Assembly (NCBI RefSeq): GCF_019649055.1
Contig: NW_026570283.1
Location: 620,001 to 684,000 of the forward strand
DNA length: 64,000 nucleotides
Direction: 5' to 3'
From: Paramacrobiotus metropolitanus
Taxonomy: Eukaryota > Tardigrada > Eutardigrada > Parachela > Macrobiotidae
The notes under the pieces are model-generated. The model did not search any database. It saw only the letters and a list, made by a program, of their open reading frames with translations, and was not told the DNA's origin. A program made the position numbers and the translations under genes. Positions 1 to 11,100 of this stretch are shown piece after piece; position 1 is the first letter of the stretch; every line of letters starts with the position of its first letter.

Positions 1-262
1 GTTCCTTCCGAAAGGTGTACTTCACGCAGCACACGATGACATCGTCGTCCGTCCCGTTGGTGCTGGCCAGTTGATGGTGAGTCAGGAAGTCCAAAATTCC
101 CGTTTCCATCTGGCGCTGTTCATCCAGACGCTCCCGTGGCTGTGAGGGTACGCTGCCGGATACAGGAGCCAATTGAGTCGGAGTACTGCCGTGCTGAGCC
201 AGGACGTTTCGAGTTGAGCTTCCCACAGCACTAGTTTGCTTCTGCACTCCCTTGCCGTCCAT
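1..262 (-). CDS. BTB-ubiquitin family paralogue, first exon (partial, runs off left edge)
   Basis: Read on the minus strand, an open frame starts at the ATG at 260-262 and runs off the window after 87 codons. Its second half matches the first exon of the three plus-strand copies: a PRERLDEQRQMETGILDFL stretch corresponds to PQRLAAQRELEAGTLGLL in copy 3, followed by LTHHQLA and a KYTFRKE block matching MYTFQKD. The N-terminus differs: the FDIVGKGYTIQHSTEYHL segment of the other copies is replaced by a Ser/Thr/Gln-rich stretch. It lies head to head with copy 1, about 1 kb away. The function is unknown. I infer that it is a diverged family member; whether it carries BTB and ubiquitin exons cannot be seen. 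Confidence 0.7.
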   Translation of the reverse strand, partial: MDGKGVQKQTSAVGSSTRNVLAQHGSTPTQLAPVSGSVPSQPRERLDEQRQMETGILDFLTHHQLASTNGTDDDVIVCCVKYTFRKE

Positions 263-1226
263 TTTTTCGTCAATGGAGAAACTAATCAAAAGCAACGAAA
301 TGCAGTTAGAAAGTCGAGGAACGGGCTATTAACAGTTTAATAGGCTGCTGTACTGCACCGAAATGAAGACCTCACTGACCATATCTGTTGTGGCTGACAA
401 CTTACACGCAATTGAACTATCTGTACTCTGCAGAGTGTAGGCAAATTTAGACAACAGCAAATCTGCAACAGTTATCAGTTAGAGCTCCTTAAAGCAGCAA
501 GAAGATGCTTAGATTGTGGCCAGGAATACCCAGCATTAACATTTACTCGCACAGAAGTAATGCTCAGGACTGTGCTCATAAACTGATAGCAGTTAGTTCG
601 CCGAGCACCACTAAACTAACTAATTTTATCATGCTCGAACGCCAGACTCAGATCGCGCTCGGTAACGACAAGCAAAAGGTGGGAGTAGTAGAGGAAAGCC
701 GACAGCGTAAACCGCTTCGCCTTACAGCAATAGCGAGCGCACTCGCAAATGGTGGCCGAAACGGGTCAGACAATCAGTCTCCGGTTCCTCAGACCGAACT
801 CAATGCACAATTATTGATTCATCAGGATCCGGAACAAGATTGTCTGACCCGCTTTGTCCGCCATACGCGGCAACAGTAGCATAGGCCCCAGGGTGAGCGC
901 GCTGAGCTGATACGCTGTCCTGTATAACTTACAAGTCCTTTTTGCCTTCTGCAATGCCAGCGTCGGCAGCGTGAATATTAGTTCTTTGGTGTCGCGCTTA
1001 AAATCTCAATCTTATATCACCAATCATCATCACTCAGTTAAAGTGCTCGTTTCCTTTACTTCTATTTCACATGTTTCTTCTAAGACTCCCTTCAATTTTT
1101 CTGCGCATTCCGATCCACAAATAAGACAGGGAATTCATAGGCTAGAAGTCTGGAACGTCTGGGTGACAAGGGAACCATCAGTGTACGGATACGCGCGTTT
1201 GATTTTTTTATGAAACCTAACTATCG
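263..1226. other. Intergenic region between divergent paralogues
   Basis: This is a shared upstream region of two head-to-head family members. An open frame at 505-879 (+) has no recognisable motif and I do not call it a gene. I see no other structure. Confidence 0.4.
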
Positions 1227-1243
1227 CTGTAGCTGTATAAAGG
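1227..1243 (+). promoter_or_regulatory. Conserved core promoter motif, copy 1
   Basis: CTGTAGCTGTATAAAGG lies 67 bases before the ATG. Copies 2 and 3 have CTGTAGCTGCACAA and CTGTAGCTCCATAAG at nearly the same distance from their starts. Copy 1 keeps a good TATA box (TATAAA) inside the motif. A role as core promoter is inferred from conservation and spacing. Confidence 0.5.
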
Positions 1244-1293
1244 TGCGCATGCCGTTTCACTTTTAGTCCCGATCAACAAACGAGCGATAAGTA

Positions 1294-4178
1294 ATGGCCG
1301 GCAACGGGATGGAAACGCCGTTCGATGTCGTGGGGAATGGCTACACGATCCGGCATTCCACGGAGCACCATGTCGTCCTGCAAAGCGTCAGCCCGTTTAA
1401 TGTACCGGACATCATGCCAGCGTACCCTGCGCGCGACAGCGCAAACGCTCCGCACAATCGGCATCGTCTGGCTGAACAGCGGCAGCTGGAAACGGGAGTG
1501 CTGGACTTGCTGACACATTACCAACTGGCCAACATGGAATCGGGGGTGACGGATGACAAAGTCGTGACGTGTCGCGCTATGTACACTTTCCAGAAGGATC
1601 TTCAGCACCTGCAGTCGACAGCGTGGAATGATTACGGTCAGGGTGCCCTGCAGCGCGTTCGTGAGGCATGGACGGGTCACGAAATTTCTCCCTTGCCAAC
1701 TTGGCTGGAGAATGGCGTGGGACTGCAAGTGTATTGTAAGTGTTTGAAGTAGCTTTGTGTACAACGGCTTCCCAATGCTCCAAAGACAGAGCAATGAAAT
1801 CCCAGTGCAATGATACATCCAGTTGGAATCGTTCCGGGTAGCTGCAGACACATATGTATTTCCCGAAACATCGTACACTACTTATCTCCACAAAAAATTC
1901 CCGTAGTTTTAAATGAAAGTTTGAAGAAGAAATTTAGCGTTTTAACTTTCAACGAGTCAACTCGGAAATCTCGATATTACAAATGTGAATTCCAGCTGGC
2001 AACAATCACCAGTAATAGCAGCTTCTCACTCTGTAGGTGGAGTAAGAAATCCTTTAATTCGCTCTCTTCCCTCTTATCACGTATGCAATGCTGCTTTAGC
2101 GAATCCCACTGATGTTTTCATTGTGTTGTAGTCGAGAAAAAGGTGGCGACGAACCGTGCGCACTCTTCCAGTGACAAATCGAAGCGGGGCTTTGAGATTC
2201 CGTGGGTGGCTGCGATCCATCTGCAACGCGCAGCGGACGACTGTACCCTGACGTCCGTGCAGCTGGCCTTCATCAACCCGGACTACTACGGAAGCCCCAC
2301 TGTCTACATCAACATGGCACCGACCCATGCCACCAATATGGGCTGCATCAACAATATCCTGAAGAACATCCGTGGTCAGACGTACTCGGAGTGCTGCCAG
2401 GAACTGGGCATCTTCCGCGAAGCTTACTGTTTCGTCACCATGCGGGTGCCGTTGCGGCGCTTGCTGGGACAAGTGGTCACTGCATTCCGGCTGACCTTCG
2501 CGGATTGCCAGGCACTCCCGGACACGAGCGAGCTGGCCGTGTGGGGAACGGATAAGGTCGTGCTGAAAACACGACAGGGTGACGTCAAGACAGATCGCCA
2601 AGCCCTGGTTCGTGCACGATTGAACGATTTAAAAACATCTGTTCGCAATTTTTTCAGCAACATTTCAGCTCTTCGGCGTTGAAACCGTTGAATTTAAAAC
2701 AATTTGCTTTGCCTTTTCTAAATTTTGGTAACTGCTTTTCGTCAGATTCTTATTATTTGTTGCCGAAGATTTTCTTCTTCGAAATTTATGATAATACATG
2801 TGTTGATATATACTGAGAATTAGCTCGTTTGATTTTGATACAAATTTGATCGACGTCTGAAATTTTAAACCTTGAAAGTCGGGACTTCGACTCTAGGTTC
2901 GTATATCCTCGAAAATGCGAGCCATCTTCTCAACAAGCGGGCAGGGTAAATTCAGCTCCTACGAAGTGGACTATAACAAGGCGGTCGTGGTGAGCGTTTT
3001 GCATGCGGCAATGGCAGGACACGCATCCCTGCCACTTAATCCGCAGCGAGCGACTGTGTTGTACCTGTACGAGGCAATGAAGCTGGCGTTGAGCTGGGAG
3101 ATTCCGCAGCTGACACTGTGGACGCAGTTGGCGCTGGTGGAGCGCTTGTGCCAGCCGATGGCCAGTCTGGAAGCGATCCCCGTTCGAGATGCAGTCCGTC
3201 TCATATGCGACCAGGCCGACCCCCAAGCAGTGGGCAGCCGGATGATTGTGTGCGGATTGGTCAGTATGCTGCGCATCTTGCATTCAGAAACGGCGCGCTG
3301 GACTCTGGATGAACTGATGGCGTTAATTGCCGGTAAGGCTATCATGTAAATGGCTGACATTGTTGCTGACATGGTTGCTTTGAGTCGTCTTTAATCCAAC
3401 GGCAAGCGAGACTGCGCTGAAATTATTTTTATTTCTTCATTTGAATGGAAAACGAAAACTAACTGAAGTGTGCTCTAACAGCAAACGTTTCGTTACTTGT
3501 CTCTGCTTTTAGTACGAGTATAAAGTGGAAATACTACGATAAACACTATTAGAGACACTTTCTCTCTTTGAAACTATATTAGAAGCGCTAGGCTGCAATG
3601 ACAGACCATTTCGCGCGCAAGCTTCAGGAGGTTTTACGTTCAGTGAATTCGGTTCGTCTGAGACTCTGAATGAGATATGACTTTAAAAAGCACTTGTATT
3701 TGTGATAAGCAACACCGCACTCACTTGCAGACTGCAGTGGTCTTGTGTGCCAGAATACGGCTTTCTAATATTGTATCAATAAAAGACACCATAACTTACG
3801 TGTTATCTTGTTAATAATGCCTTTACCGAAATATTTATCAAACGGTATGTACAGGATGCGTTGAAAAGTGTAATTCACATTCCACAATTTGTAGGGAAGC
3901 CGGAATTGTGGAAGAGTGTCATTCAGCCGCCGCGGTTGGTGCCCGATACCAGCATTGTGGTTAGAACTATGTTCGGTAGAACCTTTACGGTGGCGGTTAA
4001 TTTGGCCAATTGGGTGTACCAGTTGAAATGCCGGATCCAGGTCATGCAAGGTATTCCCATGGAACAGCAGCGACTGGTTTTTGATGGCACACAGCTGAGC
4101 GATAACTTGACCTTAGCCGACTACGGGATTAATGCAAATAGCACAGTACAGCTTGCATTGCGGCTGAGGGGCTGCTGA
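1294..4178 (+). CDS. BTB/BACK-like protein with C-terminal ubiquitin fold, copy 1
   Basis: Four exons (1294-1735, 2132-2607, 2897-3332, 3895-4178) join in phases 1, 0, 1 to give 545 residues. Residues 1-148 have no known match. Residues 149-306 are beta-rich ([17 protein letters not shown] onward), perhaps a very diverged MATH-like fold. The exon 2/3 junction and exon 3 look like BTB: a D-V-LKT strand, an RAIF segment, VLHAAMAG, then [13 protein letters not shown], followed by a BACK-like helical part. Residues 470-545 are a full-length 76-residue ubiquitin fold with QQRLVF at the Ile44 patch and RLRGC at the end instead of RLRGG. BTB proteins usually serve as Cullin-3 substrate adaptors; such a role is inferred here. 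All splice sites are GT-AG. Only the ubiquitin call is near certain. Confidence 0.8.
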
Positions 4179-4363
4179 TGGATGGCGCTTAGCCTGATGA
4201 ATGGATGTTGTAGACTTTTAAGTTTTTAACGACGCTGGTACTTCAGATCAGTAAAATTTTCTCGTTATCGTCTTTTTGAGAACTACCTTATGTTTCCTGT
4301 TTCGCAAGCTGTTTTGGTTTCCTTAAGGATTTTGATTTCATTTTTGCAATCGAGATTCACGGA

Positions 4364-4999
4364 TACAGTGAAACTTCTCTACTACGTACACCCTCCGTTC
4401 CTAGCTTCCTGAACGTTACAAAGGGGTGTACGTAAGGTAGGGGCACTGCCCCTAGGGGCGAATAATAACGCCCCCCAGGGGTAGATATATATTTGTGTGT
4501 AGCAACCGGAGGCGGCGCCGTGTATGTTTTGGAATGTAAAATGACTTCTCTAATTTGACGGCGTTAACGCTTTTGAGCTTTTTCTCCCATAAAAAACTCT
4601 GACGCTTACTTTTCGCGTCCATTTTTAAACAGCTGCTGTAACTGACAGGTAAGCTCCCAAATACGTACGACGTAAATGTTGTTTTTTATCGTTTCGCTGT
4701 TTTTCATCACAAGATCCGGCGTTGGGCAGACTTAAAACTAAAAGCCTAAAAGCCGAAGATTTCTTTGAAATTGTTGTTTCTCATTCTTAGCCAGCTGTAC
4801 GTAACGCAGGGGTTGAATGTACCTTAAATTTGGTCTGACGTTCCATGATAGATGTACGTTATACTTGAAGAGGGGTGAACGTTATAAAGAGAACTGCGCC
4901 TGTGTTATAATATGCCGGACAGTCCGGTTCCCAGCCATATGCACATAATGAAGGGATGAACGTTATAAAAGGGTGCACGTTACGAGGGGTTTCACTGTA
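4364..4999. mobile_element. Pogo/Tc1-like MITE
   Basis: The ends are inverted: CAGTGAAAC near 4366 and GTTTCACTG near 4997, with similarity continuing inward over about 35 bases (CTACGTACACCCT against AGGGTGCACGTTACGAG). TA dinucleotides flank both ends. The interior repeats short GAACGTTA/GTACGT units and has no transposase. The CAGTG termini with TA duplication fit the pogo/Tc1 group. Confidence 0.65.
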
Positions 5000-5168
5000 G
5001 TGATACGTTGCTTGATTCAAACGATAATCATGTTACGACGTTTTAAAGTAACTGTGCTTTACTGTTATCTTGTATCTTGGAAGTTTAATCTCTTTGCAAA
5101 ACATTCTTTAATCTCAGAAAAAGTGAAACCTTTCGGGAAAAGGGATTTACGCTTCATTCAGTCCTGAA

Positions 5169-5213
5169 CCGTCCGGGAAAGTCTTTTAGTTCCCGTCCGG
5201 GAAAGTCTTTTAG
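5169..5213 (+). repeat. Short direct repeat upstream of copy 2
   Basis: CGTCCGGGAAAGTCTTTTAG occurs twice with a 4-base gap. A single degenerate version (CGTCCGGGGAAGTTGTTTAG) lies upstream of copy 3 near 13168, so the unit predates the gene duplication and was doubled at copy 2. Confidence 0.7.
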
Positions 5214-5276
5214 CAGTACTAGCATAAACGTGCACACTGCATTAACGTGCGGCGGTGTTGAGATAATTTACTGGAT

Positions 5277-5290
5277 CTGTAGCTGCACAA
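5277..5290 (+). promoter_or_regulatory. Conserved promoter motif, copy 2
   Basis: CTGTAGCTGCACAA lies 66 bases before the ancestral start position at 5343. It is preceded by AATTTACTGGAT, which copy 3 shares. Confidence 0.45.
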
Positions 5291-5342
5291 ATCTGTTCAT
5301 GCAGTTCCTCTCTTAGTTCCGCTCAACTGACGAACGAAAGCA

Positions 5343-7884
5343 ACGGCCGACGACGGGATGGAGAAGTCATTCGATATTGTGGGGAATGGCTACACGATCC
5401 AGCATTCGACGGAGTACCACCTGACCCTTCACAGCATCAGCCGAATGAATGCTGCACTGATCGTGCCATCGCTCCCGGACAGCAGCAGCGGGCCTTCACT
5501 GCAGCATCCGCAACGCCTTGCTGCTCAGCGGGAGATTGAAACGGGAGCGTTGGACTTGCTGACCCATTACCAAATGGCCAACATGGAGTCACGGGTGCTG
5601 GCTGATGCTGCAGTGACGTGCCGTGCCATATACACTTTCCGGAAGGATCTTCAGGATCTGCAGTCGACGGCATGGAATGATTACGGTCAGGGACGCTGCA
5701 ACGCGTACGTGTGTCACGGACTGGCCGTGAAATTTCTCCCTTGCCAGCCTGGCTGGAGAATGGCGTGGGACTGCGAGTGTACTGTAAGTAATTGAGAAAT
5801 TCAACCTACAGTAGTGTAAGCCGTGATTGGTTGGCCGCCACACAGTCCCATTTTAATCCGTTGCAAACTTGCAGTGCCCTGTTTAGGGTAAATCTTACTA
5901 CATATTCCATAATGTCTTACTCCATAATCAAGGTGGAACAAAAAGTTTCTCTTGAAATAATCGGTAGCTTTTCAATCAGAGTTTTGCATAAGAAAAAAGG
6001 TTTTCGCCGGAACCACCAACACAGAATTTTGAAAAATTTTCTGAATTGGGGGTCCCCGCGGGACTAACTCGATCCTTAGCCTGCGAGGAACTGAAATGGT
6101 TCTAACATCGATTATAATTTCAATCATGAATCCATTATTGGAATAAGAAACTTTTGGGAGGGCTGGAGTGGGCTCGAGAAGCCATGCCCACCATCCCGTC
6201 CCCGTAACTCGGACGGCACAAAAATTCGCAAGGGTGGGGGCGGGGGGACATTGAGATTTTTTTACGACGGGGTTCACAAAAAATCGAGAATATAGTATCC
6301 TTGGTGTCCTTCCCCTCCCCGACAACCCCTGGCTTCGCGGTTCCCCTGTATGAACTATGAAGATCATGTACTGAAATGTTTTGCAGTTCAAGAAAAGGTT
6401 TTGACAAACCGGCAGCACTCATCCTCTTTAAAGCGGGGTTTCGAGGTGCCATGGCGGGCCACGCTGCACTTGCAGCGCGCTGCGGATGACTGCATCCTGA
6501 CGGAAGTGCAGCTGGCTTTCATTAATCGGGATGGCTGCGGCATCCCCACTGTTAAGATCAACATGGCGCCCACCCATGCCACCAACATGGGCTGCATCAA
6601 CAACATACTACCAAACATCCGCGGGCAGACATATTCCGAATGCTGCCAAGAACTGGGCATTTTCCGTGAAGCCTACTGTTTCGTCACCATGCGGGTGCCG
6701 TTGCGGCGACTGCTGGGAGAAATGCTCAGTGCGTTTCGGCTGAGCATCTCGGAATGTCTGACGCTGGCCGACGTGGTTGACTGGAAAGGAGCGGATAATG
6801 TGATGCTGAAGACCCAGCAGGGAGTCATTGAGATGGATCGACACATTCTGGTGCGTGTCGGGTTCATCGTCCAGGACATTTTTTTTCGCTTTGACATCCC
6901 AGTATACTTTATTACTTAAGCTAGATAATTTCTTCATGAAGAAAACGCGCTCGTTTAATTCTGACGCTCGAGAAGAAGCTCGTTTAATTCTGGCTTGATT
7001 TTGGTTTGATATTTGAAATCTGAAGTTTGGTTTCGACCTTAGGTTGGTATTTCTGCAAACACGCGAGCCATTTTCGCTGGGGGCCTGCATGGAAAAGTCA
7101 GTTCGTACAATCTAGCCTACAGCTAAGCTGCTGTCGTAACCGTGCTGGAGGCGGCCACGGTGGGGCACGCATCCTTGCCCGTTGATCCCCGCCGAGCGGC
7201 TCCGTCCTTCCTGTTCGAGGTCATGCAGTTGGCGTTGAGCTGGGAAATTCCGCAGCTGCAACTGTGGACGCAGGTGGTGTTCGTGGAGCGCTTGTGCCAT
7301 CCGATAGCCAGTTCCGAGCAGATGCCCGTTCTGGATGCGGTTCGCATAATCGGCGAGCATGCGGTTCCAAATGAAGTGGGCAGCCGTTTGGTGGTGTGCG
7401 GTTTCATTAGTGTTCTGCGTATCCTGCATTCCGAGACCGCGCGCTGGACGCTGGACGAGCTGATGGAGTTGATTGCAGGTTAGCCCAATGTTTGAACAGT
7501 TTTGCGTGTTCTTTAAAAGAAATCGCGGTGAAACTGATTAAAGACTGAAATCCGAAGCTCACGAAAGGTTTGAATTGAATTTTGTAGTTTGCAGGAAAGC
7601 CGGCAATGTGGAAGAACGTCATCCAGCCGACGCGATTGCAGCCGGATACCACGATTTTCGTAAAATCACTGATGGGGAAAATCCTGTCTGTGGAGGTGAA
7701 TTCGGCCTATTGGGTGTATCAGTTGAAATGCCTCGTCCGGGACAGGGAAGGGGTTCAATTGGATCAGCAGCGACTGTTATATGCTGGCAAGCAGCTGCAG
7801 GACAACCTTACTTTAGCGGACTACAAAATAACCAGGCATTCGACAGTACATCTTGTTGTGCAAATTAAGGGGTTGCTAATGTAG
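5343..7884 (+). pseudogene. BTB-ubiquitin family copy 2, disabled
   Basis: The four exons match copies 1 and 3 (5343-5783, 6387-6850, 7043-7478, 7595-7884) with intact splice signals, but three lesions are visible. The ancestral ATG is ACG at 5343; the next ATG is five codons later at 5358. One base is missing near 5695 (GGGACGCTG where copy 3 has GGGACAGCTG), shifting the last third of exon 1. Exon 3 has an in-frame TAA at 7124-7126 where copy 3 reads AGA. The ubiquitin exon is open and keeps AGKQL, but ends in KGLLM because of an apparent one-base insertion. I infer a pseudogene. Exons 2 and 4 alone would still encode intact domains. Confidence 0.8.
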
Positions 7885-8202
7885 GGTCAGCCCACGCTCG
7901 CTTTGGATGGCTAATTTTTTTTCTTTGTTTTCTTTCATAGAAATGTATTACGTCCCTGAATTTTTCATTAGAGTAATTTGTTTGAATTCCTTTTGATACT
8001 GGTTGCGTTTATGGACTGCATTTACCAGATTAAATAGTTGGCGGTAAATTTATAGTACCGCACTTACGATGTTTAAGAAAGCCGTTGCCGTACTTTGCTG
8101 ATTTCTTCTTCTGCCGAACTAGCTGAAAGACGAAAAATATAATATGGCCATTCGCAGTTACGGTTTGGACTGCTTCGAGAACAGAGCTCGTATTTTAAAG
8201 TT
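7885..8202. other. Intergenic
   Basis: This stretch holds the 3' flank of copy 2. I see no coding or structural signal. Confidence 0.4.
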
Positions 8203-8206
8203 TTAA

Positions 8207-8890
8207 GGTAGCGGCCGGTACATGGTATCAAACTTTGTGTATAGGCGCGAAAACATGCACTTTCGCGCACTCACAAACAGTTTTTTGCTTTGTTTTATGA
8301 CATTCTGTGCTCCGATGTTTTTTGTACATTGGCGTGAAAAGCATTTGTGCGCGCAACAACCGGTTCCGGGAGCTATGACTGTAAAAAAATTCCAGAATGT
8401 TTAAACTTAAAATGCATTCAGATGTACCACAAGTCTCATTATGGGCCGATTTTCTTTAAACTTCGCATTTCAACGCACATATACGTCATTTTTAAGTCGA
8501 ACCACGGTTCCGAGATTTTGTTTACGCTTTAAAATAAATTTTCGAAGTTATTGTAAAATTTAAAAAAATGCTGGAAATCTGGTTCGATGTAAAAACGATT
8601 TCCAGAGTTATGTTCCATTTATGTGCAATATTTCAAGAAGATCGGCTTATAATGAGACTCTTGGGGCACCTGAACACATATAGTATATCAAGTTTTTGAA
8701 GTTTTCAAAAAGCCACAGCTCCCGAACCGGATGTTCCGCGTACAAACGGCTTTAACGCAATCATTGCAGTGTATACATTTCATTTGATTACAGAACGTCG
8801 TAAACAATGTAAAAACATGTTTGAGAGTGCGCGAAAGTGAAAGTTTTCGTTTTGTACACGAATTTAGTACCATGCACCGTGTCCCTTCCC
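8207..8890. mobile_element. piggyBac-like MITE with long inverted arms
   Basis: TTAA at 8203-8206 and 8891-8894 flank a 684-base element whose two halves are imperfect inverted copies. Examples are GGTACATGGTATCAAAC with GTTTTCGCGCCTAT-like blocks on the left against AGTACCATGCACC on the right, and AGTCTCATTATGGGCCGAT against ATCGGCTTATAATGAGACT. TTAA target duplication and GG-starting ends fit piggyBac. There is no transposase. A solo right end lies at 48640-48717. Confidence 0.7.
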
Positions 8891-8894
8891 TTAA

Positions 8895-10179
8895 CTTCGT
8901 TGGAGTACTACTCTAGTACTAATTCTCTGACGGCAAGAGCGATCTTGCAGAACGACTGCTGGTACAAGCGTCAGCCGACAATTTTGCGAAAACTTTTTAA
9001 GAAGACTATCTCCTCCCTTCCTTTATCCATGGTCTTTGGGGTTACTCGGAAGCAGCAAAGAATTTAAAATATGTCGCAGTGTTAGGCGCCGAGGGGCGTG
9101 CTTACTCCGTGCATACGTTTGGTTGTTCATGATCCGACGTTTACCGGTGTACGGTATAACAGAGTAGAATCTGAGTAGACTGTATGAGCCTCGTCAGTGT
9201 GTGCTGGGAGGATGGGTATCCGGCGCGCCTTCACTCGTTGTCGGTTTTCCTGTGTTATCTACAAGGACTGCTGTGTGTATTTTTTGTCACTTCCTGTTTT
9301 ACCCATTCGCGACCAGGCGTGCAGAGATCGTTAAGGGAAGCCCTACAAACACGAAGCGGGTTTGTGAAAACGGAAATAGTATGACAACAGTGACCGAACA
9401 CACTGTCGTGGCAATTTTGTTCGATTTTGCTCCACAAACTGCTCACATGCGCTTTCTGAGTGACGGTTTCCGGCAGACCATCCAACATCCAAATTCTTAC
9501 TCGTTTTTTGTTAGTATTTTATTGAGGACGGAATGAAATCTCGTTGCTGCGAACGTTCTGGCTACAATGGACAGCAAACGTGATATTCCAGAGAAACGCC
9601 CGGTTCAACTCGTTGCCGGACAAAAATGGAGACCGTTAACAATGATACGTTGACGCTTAATCCCGAAAAGTGGTTCTCATGAAGCAGCTTGCTGAAAGAT
9701 ATCGTAAGGTGACATAATTTGTTGCAAAAATCAACGATTTACAAAACGTTATGAACAGATAAAATTTATTACCAATTTAAGTTAACAGCGGAAAAATTTC
9801 ACACACGATTTTTCATGGAAAGAGTTTTAGCCGTCCCGTCCAGCTCCTCAAACGTGACAGTCACCTTTCGTTTGCCTTTAACCAGCTGGGAAACAAGGGA
9901 CAATTGCTTCGACGAAACATTCCAAACACGACAGCCATCCATCGGATTCTTCTGCGCTGACACCAAACGAGTCTGGCGCTTCGGATTCGTATCTTTGTTC
10001 AGTCCGACTAGAGTCAGCTGCTGTTGTTCCATAAATCAGTGCCGCCGTTTTTCTGGCAAGTGGTACGCATGTTTAACCTGCAGCCGCCAGTAAAAATTAT
10101 TGTGATCATTCTAGAATAATTGGCCATTAGTATTGCTTAGCATTACTACGTACTAGTACTTAACGGGCAATCGTTACAG
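8895..10179. other. Intergenic with one unassigned minus ORF (9799-10032)
   Basis: The minus ORF encodes 77 residues starting MEQQQLTLVG and ending in a basic VTVTFEELDG region. It has a real ATG but no family I recognise, and no exon that I can connect to it. Treat it as a weak hypothetical gene. Nothing else stands out. Confidence 0.25.
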
Positions 10180-10650
10180 ACCGGAATCACGCTGATGAAT
10201 TTTATTGTTATCCTGCTTCTCAACGTCGCACTATTGCGTGAGATTCTGCGCATCAAAAACTCCAACACTACGAACACGTACGCCGTCCATGCTTCCCACG
10301 CCAACTACGAGAATTCCGGCAGGTGTGCCAATAATCATAGTGGCCGTTTTGTTGTAAGCCCGGAGAAGAATGCCTTAATCTTTCTGACAGCCGTTGTCCT
10401 GCTTTTTCTCATCACACAGTTACATTACGTTTTTCACAACACCTTCCGCCTTCTAGAAACGTTTTGTGAACGCGAGTATCCTATGATGTGGCGACGCTTC
10501 GTTGTGCCTGTCGGCACCTTCCTCCTCAACCTCAATTCTCCTATAATTTTTTGGTCTACTGCAGTGTTGACAAGAACGTCCGCAGTACAAGCCCGTCCGG
10601 ATAATGAGCACGTAAAGTTACAGCTACCGCAGCGCGAAGTTAGCGATTAG
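10180..10650 (+). pseudogene. Rhodopsin-like GPCR fragment, TM5 to TM7
   Basis: A GT-AG-type acceptor (CGTTACAG) precedes an open exon. It has a hydrophobic segment (MNFIVILLLNVALL), a polar loop of about 60 residues, a second hydrophobic segment (ALIFLTAVVLLFLI), and a third with LLNLNSPIIFW in the position of the TM7 NPxxY motif (here NSPIIF). This is the layout of TM5, loop 3, TM6 and TM7 of a family A receptor. The first four helices are not found upstream, so this is either a 3' exon with distant partners or a fragment. Loss of NPxxY argues for relaxed function. Its 3' end is repeated downstream. Confidence 0.5.
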
Positions 10651-11100
10651 CACGATGGCCATTGCACTACGTTTGCCACAATACGTAAATGCGCTCCGCA
10701 GTTAGATTATCCCTTACTGCACCGACCGTTTTCTGACCACCTTCCGCCAGGCAACTACGATTATTCCCATCGAAATATATGGCGTGCACCAGGCCACCAG
10801 CCAGCCAAACGCATGTTACGTGGTTCAACCCTATGGCGTGGCGTGGCGTAGTATCTTGTTTGGCGTAACCCATGAATTTACATTTTTCGCTGTTCTCTTT
10901 CGTGCTCATCATCCGGACGGGCTTGTACAAGCCGGTCCGGAGTTAGAGCACGTAAAGGTACAGCTAATGCATAATAAGCGCGATGTTAGCGCTTAGAAGA
11001 TAGCCACTGCACTACAATTGGCGCAACTCATGAATTTGCATTGTTCGCTGTTCTCTATCGTGCTCTGACTCCGGACCGGCTTGTACAGTAATGTCTACCG
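10651..11100 (+). repeat. Degenerate repeats of the GPCR 3' end
   Basis: The segment ending the GPCR exon (GCCATTGCACTACG at 10655) recurs as AGCCACTGCACTAC at about 11000. A GAGCACGTAAAGTTACAGCT block recurs as GAGCACGTAAAGGTACAGCT near 10946. A third partial copy (CATGAATTT, TTCGCTGTTCTC) starts near 11029. Each retains the C-terminal GPCR reading only in part. Confidence 0.55.

Noticed and set aside
505-879. 124-codon plus ORF in the divergent promoter region
   Set aside because: No motif, atypical composition, and no homologue beside the other copies.
2202-2555. Alternative-frame ORF in exon 2 of copy 1
   Set aside because: It overlaps the conserved BTB-family exon; the same frame is not open in copies 2 and 3.
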